Origin: Phaffia rhodozyma
Taxonomy: Eukaryota; Basidiomycota; Tremellomycetes; Cystofilobasidiales; Mrakiaceae
Assembly (NCBI GenBank): GCA_014706385.1
Contig: JACGZH010000004.1
Location: forward strand, 1,054,001-1,118,000
Reading direction: 5' to 3'
DNA length: 64,000 bases
A model generated the notes under the pieces. The model ran no database searches. It saw nothing but the letters and a program-made list of their open reading frames with translations, and was not told where the DNA came from. Shown in pieces: positions 23,195-34,508 of the stretch. The position numbers and the translations under genes were made by a program. Numbering within the stretch: position 1 is the stretch's first letter; every line of letters starts with the position of its first letter.

Positions 23195-26100
23195 TCACTT
23201 GCCCAGTCTGGCCTTCTCCCAGAATGAAATCTCTTCAGTCACGGCCTTTCCCGTTCCAAATGAGGTCTGCACAAAGAAGACCAATGCGGGGTGGCGCATA
23301 AGTTTGATTTCAGTCGACCAATCTTTTCTGTCAACAAAGTGAAGAGATATACGAGAAGGTTTGTGATTGAGCATAAAACTTACACGTAAGGCTTGGACTA
23401 GACCGTCATAAATGGTGAATGTGAAGATCTCTCTTGGACCTGACTCTTTGATCTTGCCTGCTTGTGAGGTAATCAGCCGGGCCAACTCTTGGCGTAGTCT
23501 TGTCATACTATATTCGTTTGTCCGATAGACATAAAGTAGTCGACGAGATAAGCGAGAATCTTGAAAAGAAAAGACAAGAGGAAAGAAGAGAACGAGCCTG
23601 CCAATAATCATCGCTTCGTCTGCTGGTGTGCTCAAGCTCAATAGAGCGTTAAACAAAGTGACATATTGTACAGCGACCTACGACAGGACGAGACGAAATA
23701 TTTAGCAAGCCTTCTATACAATTTGCACAAGTCTGATTTGAAAGAAAGGCAAGGATATCGACTCACGCTCTCTACCTTTGAATCCTTGACTTTTGTCGCT
23801 CCCAGCCCCAGGAATGAAGCGCCCAACCCGGCTGTTTCCGCCAACTTTCTCAAAGACTCGACGTTCGTGCCCATGTGCTTCTGAAACACCGGCCAGAGAG
23901 CAAGTCGTTGACGAATAACGAATGGCTCAAGCGGAATACAACCTCGGTCGAGAAGCGCTTGAAAAATTGAGTCGTTTAGTCGGATCATGGATAGCAGCGA
24001 AGGAAGTGATGGAGGAAGTGGGGTGAGAAGCGTAGTGAGAAGTTGCTACGATGGCCATTGGCAACATTGTCGGGATTAAACGGTGATGAGTTGAATGTGC
24101 TTGACGTCAACACAGGAAAGAGTGACAGAAGACAGGAGGAAAGAAAACAAACCTGAACGTAGTTCAAAGCAGGATCGAATATCTCATGCCACATCTTTTG
24201 TAACCGCTCCTTGTCCTCTTTGTCTTCCTTTTCCGGCTCCTTACTCCCTTTCCAGCCGTCAGCCAGTCCACCTCCGGCGCCTACAGAGCTGATTATTGAA
24301 TTCTTTCTTACTGATCTTCCTGCCCCACCACTTCCTGATTCAGTTGCATGCTCACTTTGGATATTTAGCAATCTATCTTGAGTCGCCAAAGTGTCCGGTC
24401 GAGTTGAGTACAAACTTAGTCGGGAAAAGAATCGAGTCAAAAAGGTGTATTCTGCACAGGCGTTGTCGAGAAGAACGACCATAATCGATCTGAATAGAGC
24501 TTCTAATGGGAGTTTCTGTGACAAACAAGAAAGATATATACGAGTGAGATCTTATCTTCGAAACTAAAAGAGGCAAACAGGCAGGTAGCGAGACACACGA
24601 GATCTTTCTCATCCGCTTGCCATGCAAGCAAGACCCCTTCGCCCTCAATCCGAGAGTTAGCCAAGAGGGAACCTTCGAGCTCTCGGTCAGTCTGTTCATT
24701 GCCTCCGTTAGGTTTGACAGCCGATGTTGATGCTATATGAATGAAACGGAACAAAACAAGAGAAGTCGCCGAACACTTAAGCGACGAATATAGGAAGGAA
24801 GTCCAATTACACTAGAAGAATAAACCAAAAACTGACTATTCAGATGTGTGGTCGGCAGAGAAGAGGAAGACGTGAGCGACCCGATTGGTTCTGATGTATC
24901 TGGACATCGTGTCTAGCAAGAGTTGAAGAGATCCCATATACAGATGTTGAGCCTTTTCTCTTCCCTTTCATCCGCCTATGCAACGAGGATCAAACTGACC
25001 TTGAGCGTTTGAATCACTCGGCAGTATCTCCTGAAGGATGTTTCATAGTAGCCTCTTGTCCTCCACACATAACTCCGTTTGATCTCCGCCGCAATCGCTG
25101 GTGCCTCTCTTTCCAAGAACTCCCAGAGTGGTTTGTTTTTGAGTAAAACTCCCGTCTGAAGTGTCGGCAAATTTGTGCTCACACTCGCACTGATCGGATT
25201 GAGAATTTTTAAAAGATATGTTTTAATCTTTCCTACCGCTGTCACTCTCAGAGTTTCCGCGGTGGTCAATAGAGAAGATGCCGCCTGAACTCTGGTCTTA
25301 CGAAGGTGAATTTCAGAAAGAATGGTCGACAGAGTATGTGCAGCAGGATACCAAGCTTCGGAGACAGGCGTGTCGAGGATCAAAGTCACGAGTGATGGAG
25401 GAAATGTTATGCTCTCTATCAGAGACTTTAATGGTTTCTCGATAGACTTGAGAAAGCGAGGAGCTCTCAGCGCAAAACTTGTAAAAGCTGAGGATAAAGG
25501 GAGGCAGGAGACTCACACGGCGTCCTTTTCCCCTGCGTTCAATTGCTTGACTTCTCGACCGTAGATCCTTCAGTTGACCGGAGACAGCTTGTAGATCAGT
25601 TTGGAATGATGTTAGAAAGGAGGAAAGATTCGTAAGGAGTTCTGTAGAAGCCTAGCATGGTGATGGACCCCGGACCATGGAGGGTTAGTTCTCAAGTCGA
25701 ACCAATGGCATATTAATGAAGATAAATACCTCGATCTGATCATGAAGCTCATGATATTCTTGCTCTCTTGATTCAACTGTTGTAATCGAAAGGCAGATAC
25801 GGTGAAATTTATAGCTCTTAGGACCAGGTATTGTGAAAACGATCAGAGTCAGAAACGAACAGATAGCGAGGATGGCTTCATCTTCGTCGTCTTCTTCAAA
25901 CGAATAATCCTCCTGATTAATTGCGTCCAGAAGCTCATTCTGATCAGGTAGAGGAGCGTCCTCAAAGTCGGAAAACACTGATAATACAGAGCAAACGAGT
26001 GAGATCGTCATGAGAATATGCAGGCCAGGAGAAAATCAGAATCTGAATTACGAGGAGGAAGGATCTCTTGGATATTGAGCTCAGCAGGCTGATGAAGTGA

Positions 26101-26208
26101 CAACACAGATCAGCAAAACGCCCGGTCAGGACCGACAGCATGATAAGGGCAATGTGACATTCTTAGATGGAGTGTTAAACATACCTCTATCGTTGTGTCT
26201 GCTTCCAT
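23195..26208 (-). CDS. VPS52: Vps52 subunit of the GARP tethering complex
   Basis: Vps52 is a core subunit of GARP, which tethers endosome-derived vesicles at the trans-Golgi network. The start is ATG 26208 with a tiny first exon (MEADTTIE), and the stop is TGA at 23195-23197. The N-terminal coiled-coil region shows ESREQEYHELHDQIE (about 25740-25790) and then LSSFLTSFQTDLQAVSGQLK (about 25570-25640), which match the conserved Vps52 N-domain. The most diagnostic block is LPLEALFRSIMVVLLDNACA followed by EYTFLTRFFSRLS (about 24400-24510). A Ser/Gly/Glu-rich insert (GSGGAGRSVRKNS to EKEDKEDKE) lies between that block and IFDPALNYVQ. The gene has many short introns. It diverges from ATG3 across 239 bases. 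The product name is well supported; exon borders in 24800-25700 are approximate. Confidence 0.9.
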
Positions 26209-26447
26209 AGGATAGTTTCGTTCTTTTCTGTATTCAAGCTGAGAGGTACAGAGAGAGTGACAATAGCCAAAAGTGTGAAGAAGAACAGAAGGGCGATGGG
26301 ATGTGGATAGAAGGGAAAGAGTCGAAAGCCAAATTCGTTCTCGTTCTTGACACCAACAACATCTTGATCTTGATCTTCAATCTCACCTACAGCTTCATCT
26401 CATCTCATCCCATCAATCTTCCTTCTTAATCTTCTGCTCTTAATCCG
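26209..26447. promoter_or_regulatory. Bidirectional promoter between VPS52 and ATG3
   Basis: Only 239 bases separate the two start codons. It includes the direct repeat TCTTGATCTTGATCTTCAAT and then TCATCTCATCTCATCCCATC near 26360-26415, a pyrimidine-rich leader for ATG3. Shared control of the two genes is an inference from spacing. Confidence 0.6.
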
Positions 26448-28856
26448 ATGAATACCATTCAAGTACGATCCATGTTCTGCATTGCCTCACTTGTGCCTTT
26501 TGTATTATTGACTAACCACTCATCGGTCACAGAGCTCTTTCTGGGCTGTCAGAGATTATCTCGCACCGGTACGTCAGATCGCCTCGATCACTTTCTGTTC
26601 TGTTTGTTCTCTTCTTTCCTAGGCACGGTGTGTCTCATGAATATAAAAGTTCATCTGGTTCTCATGGGTGGCAGGTTCTCAAAGAATCCAAATTCAAGGA
26701 ACACGGTCGAATCACGCCTGGTATGTCTATTCCCTGATCTATGTTAGCGGGTGGAGGTCGAAATGCGAGAACACAGGGATAGAAATATTGACACATGACT
26801 GAGCAAGGAGAGCATGGAACGGTTAATATACACCTCAGTGACTATTCTTCACTAGCTGACTATGTGTTTTGTTTCTGTCATCGTCTTCATGTTCGCTTGG
26901 CAACCACCATGGCCATTGTCAACAGAGGAATTTGTGGCTGCCGGCGAGTTCCTGACATACAAGTTTCCCGTTTGGACATGGTCTGTCTAGCTATATTTTT
27001 TTGCTATCACACGATGTCTCCGACTAACATCCACTTCGCTCCCTCCCATCTTCTTTTTCCATTTGCCCAAATCTATAGGGAGCAGGGAAATCCGTCAAAA
27101 ATTCGAGACTTTCTTCCGCCGACGAAGCAGTACCTTATCACTCGTAATGTGCCTTGCTTAAGACGAGCGGCTAACCTAGCATACACTGATCTGGACGAGG
27201 TATGTCTGCTCTCATCGTCTATTCGGATACATGTCAGCCATCGGATCGAATGATGGATGAGCGCGCTCACTCATCTCTCTTCTCTCTTCGTGGCAACCCA
27301 GGACACGGAGAGAATGGTCTCATTCTTGGACGAGGCTGAAGAGGATGCTCCCCCTCCTGGAAACACAAACCCTAGCCACAAGTCATCAGCAGAGGATGAC
27401 GAAGGCTGGGTAGAGACCCATGCTGGAAGATGTTCGTCATTCACGCTTTTCTGTCTCTTAGCAACATTTCCTTGATCATTCGCTTACTCATCAATATTAT
27501 CATCGCGGATCTGTATAGCGACAAACCCAGGGTTTAATTCTCAAATCCCACAAGACATTCCTGATCTAGAGGATGATGAATCATCTCATTTCACGCATGG
27601 TTCTTCAATCTCGGCGAATGCTAGTACATCTAATGAGCCTCCCTCGCTGGATGGGCTAAACCTGAACGAGCACACGCTGGATGAGATCCCAGACATGGAT
27701 GATATTCCAGACATGGACGATGAGGACGAGGACGGGTTTGGAGGTGTAAAGGAGGTAGAGGATGAGGCCACTGTACCGTAAGCCTCTTTCCGCCACTCTT
27801 GGCTGTGGCTTATCTTCAGTTCCAGCATGCAGATCAACACTGACATTGACATGTATCTATGATAAACTCCGTAGAACTCAACCTGTCAAGACCGGCTCAT
27901 CAAGAAACAATAATTTGCTGGCTATCCGGACATACGACGTCATGATCACGTAAGTCTTGATAGCAAGAGGGCGATGTGGTATTGGGATACCGTGGCTTCG
28001 AATATTAACGACGTTTGGTTGCCGGAACCGTTTACACAGCTACGACAAATACTATCAAACTCCTCGAGTATGGCTTCAAGGTTATGATGAAGTTCGTGGA
28101 AACAGTCTTTCTATCCTATTTGCGCTACCTTCTCACGTGTTTTGTTCGTGATCTTTCTTATTTCTGTTTGTTGATGTCTGCAAATCGAAACGAATACGTA
28201 TTATAGAATAAAAACCCGCTTACTCAGGTCGAAACGTTTCAAGACATTCCTCTTGATCATGCCAACAAGACCGTGACGTACGAGGCGTTCCCCCACTCGA
28301 CTCTCCCACTCGCATCTGTCCACCCATGCAAGCATGCAAGCGTCATGAAGAAGGTAATTGAGAAGATGGGAGCCAAAGCAGGAGAGGAACAGAGAAGAGC
28401 TTTGGGAACCAAGACATCTCTTCCGTCCTCTTCGACAACTTCGGGAACGGCTTCTGCGACAGGAGCAAACACAGGTGGAAAGGACAAGGACAAGGATAAA
28501 AGGAGGTGGTTGGGAGGAGCCATCAGGAAGGTCACTGGAGGAGACAAAGAGAAGTCCACAACGACAGCAACGAGCGCGGGCACAAAAGATGGTGAAGAAG
28601 ACGAAGACGGAGGATTGCAGGTCGATTTTTATCTGGTCATCGTAAGTCTCACCTGCGGCTTATGTGTTCATCGCTAACGTTACAATCATCGTTAACCAAG
28701 TTACGTTTTCCTCTGGATAATAGTTCCTGAAGTTCATTGCCAGGTATGTGTTCTTGTTCCAACCAATGTTATATTATTACTGATTTGTCATGATCGAAAT
28801 TTGTTTATTGCAGTATTGTTCCCACTATCGAAGTTGACTCTACGACCTCATTCTGA
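26448..28856 (+). CDS. ATG3: Atg3, E2-like enzyme for Atg8 lipidation
   Basis: Atg3 receives Atg8 from Atg7 and transfers it to phosphatidylethanolamine during autophagosome growth. Twelve exons join in phase: 26448-26462, 26533-26568, 26675-26720, 26926-26980, 27079-27199, 27302-27431, 27519-27777, 27875-27949, 28040-28091, 28207-28641, 28724-28743 and 28814-28856, giving 428 residues. Hallmarks are LAPVLKESKF and [19 protein letters not shown] at the N-terminus, RNVPCLRR, and DDEGWVETH. An acidic flexible region follows with two IPDMDD copies. Then come [24 protein letters not shown] and [19 protein letters not shown], in which the Cys of HPC is the catalytic thioester residue, and finally [14 protein letters not shown]. 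It is longer than yeast Atg3 (310). Much of the excess is a low-complexity basic/Ser/Thr insert after the catalytic helix (about 28370-28610). Confidence 0.97.
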
Positions 28857-29114
28857 GCTTTTCAATCGGTTATAGTGAATGCGTTATGGAAGCTATCTCG
28901 ACATATGTTTCTTTTTAGATCCTGCAATTCTCTATCGACCCTATGTCTTCTCGACGATCACTTGAGTCTTCTATATTCATCGTTTTGTTTGTTTGCTCGT
29001 ATCAGTCGTGATTCGGAGTGTGATGACGTGAACAAACTAGATGCACATGGAACATTCTTGGATACAAGCTCCCGGGTGTGCATTCCGAAGTGAACATCTA
29101 ACGAAAAAATTCTT

Positions 29115-32100
29115 CTATCTCTTCCCTCCTTTTCCCTTTCCGCCCTTCGGACCACCTTTGCCTTTTGTCCCGCCACCCTTTCCTTTTTTTCCTCCAAGGC
29201 CAACACCATCATACCTACCAGCTCTAGCCCCCTCGGTCCTGGCTGCCTCACCCTTCTTCCCGAACTCCGTATCGAACGCCCCCTTTCCAATCTTGATCTT
29301 TTTCCCTCCTCCACCGGCTCCTCCAACAGTGGGTTTCTTCTTCTTTGGCTTAGAAAGCGAGGCAACCTTAGGTTGATCCTCGGTGATCTTGACGGGTCGA
29401 AGAGCCTTCTTGACACCTCGGATGGAAGCAGCGATCTGGTTGCCGTCGTTGTATTCAGCATCCTCCTCGATAGCCATCTTTCGCCGTTTGTCTCGTCGGG
29501 AGAGACCATCGTATTTATCTCGCTTACGCTGTTTTTATGTCGAATTCATCCGTGAGTGAAGTAGACAATAAAAAAGGTTAGCTCTTGAGGATGTATTCGT
29601 TGACGAGGCAAAGTGAAGAAAGAAACATACCTTCTCTTTAGGTTCGGGAGCAGCAACCTTCTTGCCCTTGTTATCAAATCCACCTACATAAGTCGCCTTG
29701 GAGGCATCGGCAGCTGCTTTCTTCTCCTTTTCAGATTGGAACCAAGTTCGAGCAGGTCGGGACATGATCTCGTCTCTGTGCTCAATCAGGTTCTGTCCTT
29801 TTCGAATCTCCATATCTGCCATCCTCAACTATTTACGAAGCGGTCATCAGAGATAGATGTTGATCTTAGTTTGGGTTGCAATAAGATAAAGGGCGAAAAG
29901 AGAGAGGAAGGTCAAAGAAGAATAGCGCAAAAAATGATTGGAGGACGAACAGCTTTTTCTTCCTTCTCTTCCTTCAAAACCTCTTGGACTTCAGTCTTCA
30001 ACTCGTCCAACCTCTTTGCCATCTTGACAATGGCTTCCGTAGGAATCACTCGGTGCCTAACTTGGTCGGCTGGGGATGCTTTAACACATAACTTGAGCAT
30101 CTTCCGGTCAGCTTCACCTACAAGGGAGATCGATCTGGTTTGCATTAAAGATTGAAAACAGGAAGGAACAATAATCAGTCGATGCAGTTAAGAAAGACAG
30201 ATAGATAATAGAAAAAGTACGAACCGTCCTTTCTTTCCAGCTCGAGCTGTTCGACCAACTCGATGGACATAAGCTGATAGTTGTCCAGGCAAATCATAGT
30301 TGATTACAACTTCAACACCCTAAAATTTATAAGAACACCCTCGATATGACACGTCAGTTTGTTTCGCTAAATGGAAGGAAGGAAGATTGTGAAAGAGCAA
30401 AAACAGACCTTGATATCTAATCCACGGGAAGCAAGATCGGTAGCGAGAAGATATTGAACTGTCCCATTTTTGAAGTCGTCCAAAGCTTGTAAACGCTATT
30501 GAAAGTGATGGTGAGTTAGTAAGAAGATGACTTCAATGACGATTCGAGATTAAGAAAGACTCAACCAACCTGTTCTTGAGTGAGGTTACCGTGCAGCTCT
30601 CCAGCCATCAAGCCGCAAAGTCCGAATAAAACTCTCATCTGATGAGCCAGAGCCTTACTCCTAAAGAACACAATACACTTGTCCTTGACGGTTCGCTTGC
30701 AAAGCGCCAAAAGAATGGCCGCTCTGTTTCCACCGGCCATGCCTTCCTCATCCAATTCCTCTCCCCTTTTCCTCTCTCTAACTCGGACAAACTCTTGAAC
30801 GAGACTCCTTGCGGTCTTCTTACCAGAATCGACAAACAGTCGAACGGGTTTCTCTAAAGAGAGTCGAACGAGCTCGTCTACAGAGTCAGTCATAGTGGCA
30901 GAGAAGAGCATGGTTTGTCTCGATCGAGGACAACTGGTGATGATTTCGTTCAATTCATCAGAGAATCCAGCTTCAAGCATTCGATCGGCCTCATCGATGA
31001 TCAACACGTCTAACGCGTCGAGGGTAAATGACTGAGAATTTCGAATGTGGTCGATTAATCGACCGGGAGTAGCGATCAAGATATCGGGCAACGTTCGAAG
31101 GAGAGCGGATTGAGCGGAAAGAGAAAGTCCTCCCACCAAAAGGGCGAACCTGACGTCTAGTCCTTTAGCAAGAGCTTCTCCAACGGCTTGACATTGAACA
31201 GCCAACTCTCGAGTAGGGCAGAGTACAAGGACTCGACTAGCGCTTCCCTTTCCGTTCTTTCCCTTATCTCTGTAGATCAACCGTTCCAGGACCGGAATCA
31301 TGAACGCAGCGGTCTTTCCACTACCTGTTTCGGCTGAACCAAGGATGTCTCGACCAAGAAGTGCAAGCGGGATCGCTCGGTTTTGAATCGGCGTCGGATT
31401 GGTGAATCCGAGGGCAGTGATATTTCGAAGGAGTGGTCGAGAGAGAGACATCTGGGCAAAAGTCGTACTTGACTTTTTCGAACTATTTGGGGCAGGAGCT
31501 GTAGGATCTTCGGAGAAGAACGCAGCTTTTCGGGCGATTTGCGCGTCGGTCTCGGGATTAGAGGTGGTGGAGGAGGCGGAGGAGGCGATGGACACGTTGT
31601 CATCGTCAGACGAGGCGGCCTCGTCATCATCATCATCGGAGGGAGCTTCTTCGTTTCCGTTTTGGGAAGAGAGATCGATTTCATCATCGGATGCCAGAGG
31701 ATCGGCTGCTTCGGGGTCTTCCTCATAAACGACACCCATTCCAAATCCTTCCTCTGCCAATGACCAAGAATATTGTGTATAAGAGTATGAACAGAACCGC
31801 GTTGGTTATAATGACCAAGAACTTGATTTGGGCAATGTCAGATGAGACGAAACGAACCTTCACTTTCATCTTCTTCGTCTTCATTCTCGCTTTCCACGCC
31901 TCCCCAGCTCTCAGCGTCTTCCTCATCTTCAGACGATTCGTCGTTTCCATTGGAAGAGTCGTCCTCGTCCTCCTCTTCTGCCTTGGCTCTCTTGTCGGTT
32001 GATGTTGGCTTCTGTTTCGACTTCTTAAGGGCTGTTCTTCGACGAGCAATGATATCATCTATCGAAGTCCCGGCCTGTAGAGAATAGGTGACCAGATATA

Positions 32101-32343
32101 CAGGGGATGTTAGACCAATGAATAAACTTGCACGCAGTCCAAACGTACCCCTTTTCCACTAGCCCCCACGTCTTGGACGAAGTCTGCCCCACCCCAAGAC
32201 TTGGTATCATTATCGAAGCCTGACGCGGTGAGATCGAAGTCAAAGTCCGGATTAAGATCCTCGACATCCTTTGCCAAAGCGGCGGGCGTGTTGGAGTCTT
32301 GCTCGTTATCTGAATCTATTGTAAGAATGAAATCTTCCGACAT
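29115..32343 (-). CDS. DRS1: Drs1/DDX27 nucleolar DEAD-box RNA helicase
   Basis: This is an ATP-dependent RNA helicase needed for large-subunit pre-rRNA maturation. The start is ATG 32343 ([16 protein letters not shown]). A very acidic Asp/Ser-rich N-terminal region (about 31550-32010) precedes the helicase core. The core shows a Q-motif region ([14 protein letters not shown]), motif I AETGSGKT, Ia PTRELAVQ, Ib [14 protein letters not shown] in [20 protein letters not shown], then [15 protein letters not shown]. After further introns come [16 protein letters not shown] sequence and [12 protein letters not shown] with [12 protein letters not shown] (about 30230-30320). The C-terminus (29115-29500) is Lys/Gly-rich ([12 protein letters not shown] and then repeated GGKGKGG), typical of nucleolar tails. 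The stop is at 29115-29117. It is convergent with ATG3, with 258 bases between the stop codons. The family assignment is firm; a few splice borders in 29500-30560 are approximate. Confidence 0.95.
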
Positions 32344-32649
32344 GGCTGCTGCTGTGAAGTAGAGTGAAGGAATGGTTGAAGAATTAGGGCAAGTAGGATC
32401 AAGGTGTCGAAATTTGGAATCCAGGCTGTGCAGCTGGGACGAGCCTGACAAATAATTTGTTACAGCATCGCTCGATGTTGTTGTGACCACTGTGACCAGT
32501 AACATGATTACACTTTGAAACACACAACCGCCTCAGCCCAGTTTCATTGAGCATCACCCACTACGTCCATCCCAATCAATCAATCAATCAATCAATCACT
32601 CACTCTGCATCTTCTTCTTTGATCCATTTCTGCATCTATTTGAATACAT
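32344..32649. promoter_or_regulatory. Bidirectional promoter between DRS1 and ARL5, with an (AATC)n tract
   Basis: There are 306 bases between divergent starts. A tetranucleotide tract of about six AATC units sits at 32574-32597, some 50 bases upstream of the ARL5 ATG. It could be length-variable. No TATA box is evident. Confidence 0.6.
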
Positions 32650-34013
32650 ATGGGTCGTAAGTAGTCAGCACTCCTATCTGTTTACTGAGAGTAGAGAAAT
32701 ACAGCTGATGACGATTGTGTCTATCTGGATTAATCTTAGTCGCGTTCTCTAGTTTGTGGGACAAGTTGTTCGGGCTAGCAGAGATCAAAGTATTGATCTT
32801 GGGGTTCGACCTTTTCAAACTCTCTCTGTCTATTCTCAGCTTTCAAAAGCATCTTGGTTGACTGAAGACATGATCTCTTTACTTGAAACTATTGTCGTTA
32901 AATCTGATCAGACTCGATAACGCCGGAAAGACAACCATCTTGGTGAGTCGTCTGCCAGGCCCACTCTTGCCACGTCGATCCTTCGAATATCTCATTTCTT
33001 TACTCGATCATTTTGCTGTAGTATAAAATTTCGCTGGGAGAAGTCGTTGCCACAGCACCCACGTATGTGATTTGTCCTGTTGGAGCTCTTCACTCTTTCA
33101 GCTCGCGTCGCTTCACTCAATTCTGATCTTGTTTGCTCGATCATCACAGAGTGGGGTCTAACCAAGAAACATATGTTTACAAAAACCTGAAGTTAGTCTT
33201 TATCCCATACTGAGTCTTTAACATCAGATGTGTTATCTGGCTGACACCGTACGCGAAACTTTTCAGATTCAACTTATGGTATGTTGAACTCATAATTTAT
33301 TTATACCAAACTCTTTCGAGCCAATCTTACTTCTCGTATTCTCTAAAATGCTTACGTACGCGCACTTCAACAGGGATATTGGAGGACAATCTAGCTTACG
33401 GCAGTCATGGGTAAGCCTTTGATCTCTTGTTCCTGAGCTTTCGGTCCTCCGCCTGACATATAGATGCCTTGTATTGAACTCTCGTGGTCTTTCGAAAACC
33501 AGTCCTCGTACTATTCAAAAACCCAGGCAGTCATCCTTGTAGTCGATTCGACGGATCGAGCACGTTTGGGACTCGTTAGAGATGAACTTGCCCGAATGGT
33601 CGGTGACGAAAACCTTCGAGATTCACTTTTGTTGATATTGGCAAATAAGCAGGATGTACCAAACTGTCTGACGGCAGCAGTCATTTCAGACACCCTTGGG
33701 TAAGTCTCTTCTTCCTCATCTTCAAGTCTGCAGCTATCTCTGTCTACGTCCACTCATTTAGTATATTTTCTTCTCTGCGCGACACAATCATAGGTTAACA
33801 AACTTGAAGGATCGAGAGTGGCAGATCGTTCCGACCTCAGCTCTGACAGGCAAAGGTTTGCCATTTTCCTCTTTCGCTCACGCGCACTCCTTGTCCATCC
33901 GATGTCGGATTTCAAGAACGCTCGACTGATCTTTAATGTTCTTCTGTGATACAGGGTTGACAGAAGGATTCGACTGGTTGGCTACAAAGCTTGGTGGTAC
34001 AAGCCGGTCATGA
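32650..34013 (+). CDS. ARL5: Arl5-type ARF-like small GTPase
   Basis: Ten exons join in phase (32650-32656, 32740-32803, 32912-32942, 33022-33062, 33150-33191, 33267-33278, 33374-33410, 33503-33699, 33794-33855, 33955-34013) to a 183-residue GTPase, the usual ARF-family size. Residue 2 is Gly (MGLAFSSLWDKLFGLAEIK), so N-terminal myristoylation or an amphipathic anchor is possible. Nucleotide motifs are GLDNAGKTT (P-loop), APTVGSNQE (switch I), WDIGGQ (switch II), NKQD and TSALTGKG. The effector region VATAPTVGSN and DREWQIVPTSALTG fit Arl5 better than Arf1, Arl1 or Arl2. Arl5 acts at the trans-Golgi, where in animals it recruits GARP. The first coding exon has only 7 nt and the sixth exon 12 nt. 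Confidence 0.94.
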
Positions 34014-34508
34014 TCACTTCCAATGTTCGCTTCGCTATTATCATCAGAACGTCTATCTTTCGCCATCCTAGACGTTCCTTCTTAGATTTTCATTATCCAC
34101 TTCTTTCTTCTTCAGCTTTTTTTTTGGGTCTGTTTGCTTGTTGCTTCCTTATATCTCACACTCCACTCACTTCGACTTCCGGTTCTTGATCTGTATCCAG
34201 CCTGTTTCTTTTGGCGTGCTTCTACTTCTTGGTCTTCTCCTTCAATACAACGATGAACGTATAAGTCAGAATGACGAACAACAGAATTTCTCTTCCTTTT
34301 CGCAGTCATTCCCAACATATTCAAGTTATGTTTGAAGGGAACGAAGCTTCCTATGCGCTCAATGACGTCCTCTCGATCGCGACAACGACGAGAATTAAGA
34401 GTATACTGCGTGTTGAAGTGGTCAAAGAGGATAGAACATGCCTTCCTGATGATCTTCAACTGAGCTGTCACTGCGTTGCTATCAGCAAAAGAGAGGGAAG
34501 ATTTGTAA
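34014..34508. other. Convergent 3' intergenic region (ARL5/POP5)
   Basis: T-rich spacer lies between two convergent stop codons, including a TTTTTTTTT run near 34120. It probably holds 3' untranslated sequence of both genes. No coding evidence was found. Confidence 0.6.

Noticed and set aside
29041..29376. Plus-strand Pro/Phe-rich frame
   Set aside because: It is the antisense of the Gly/Lys-rich tail of the DRS1 helicase.
31399..31728. Plus-strand Ser/Glu-rich frame of 109 codons
   Set aside because: It is the antisense of the acidic N-terminus of DRS1, whose helicase motifs continue in the minus frame.
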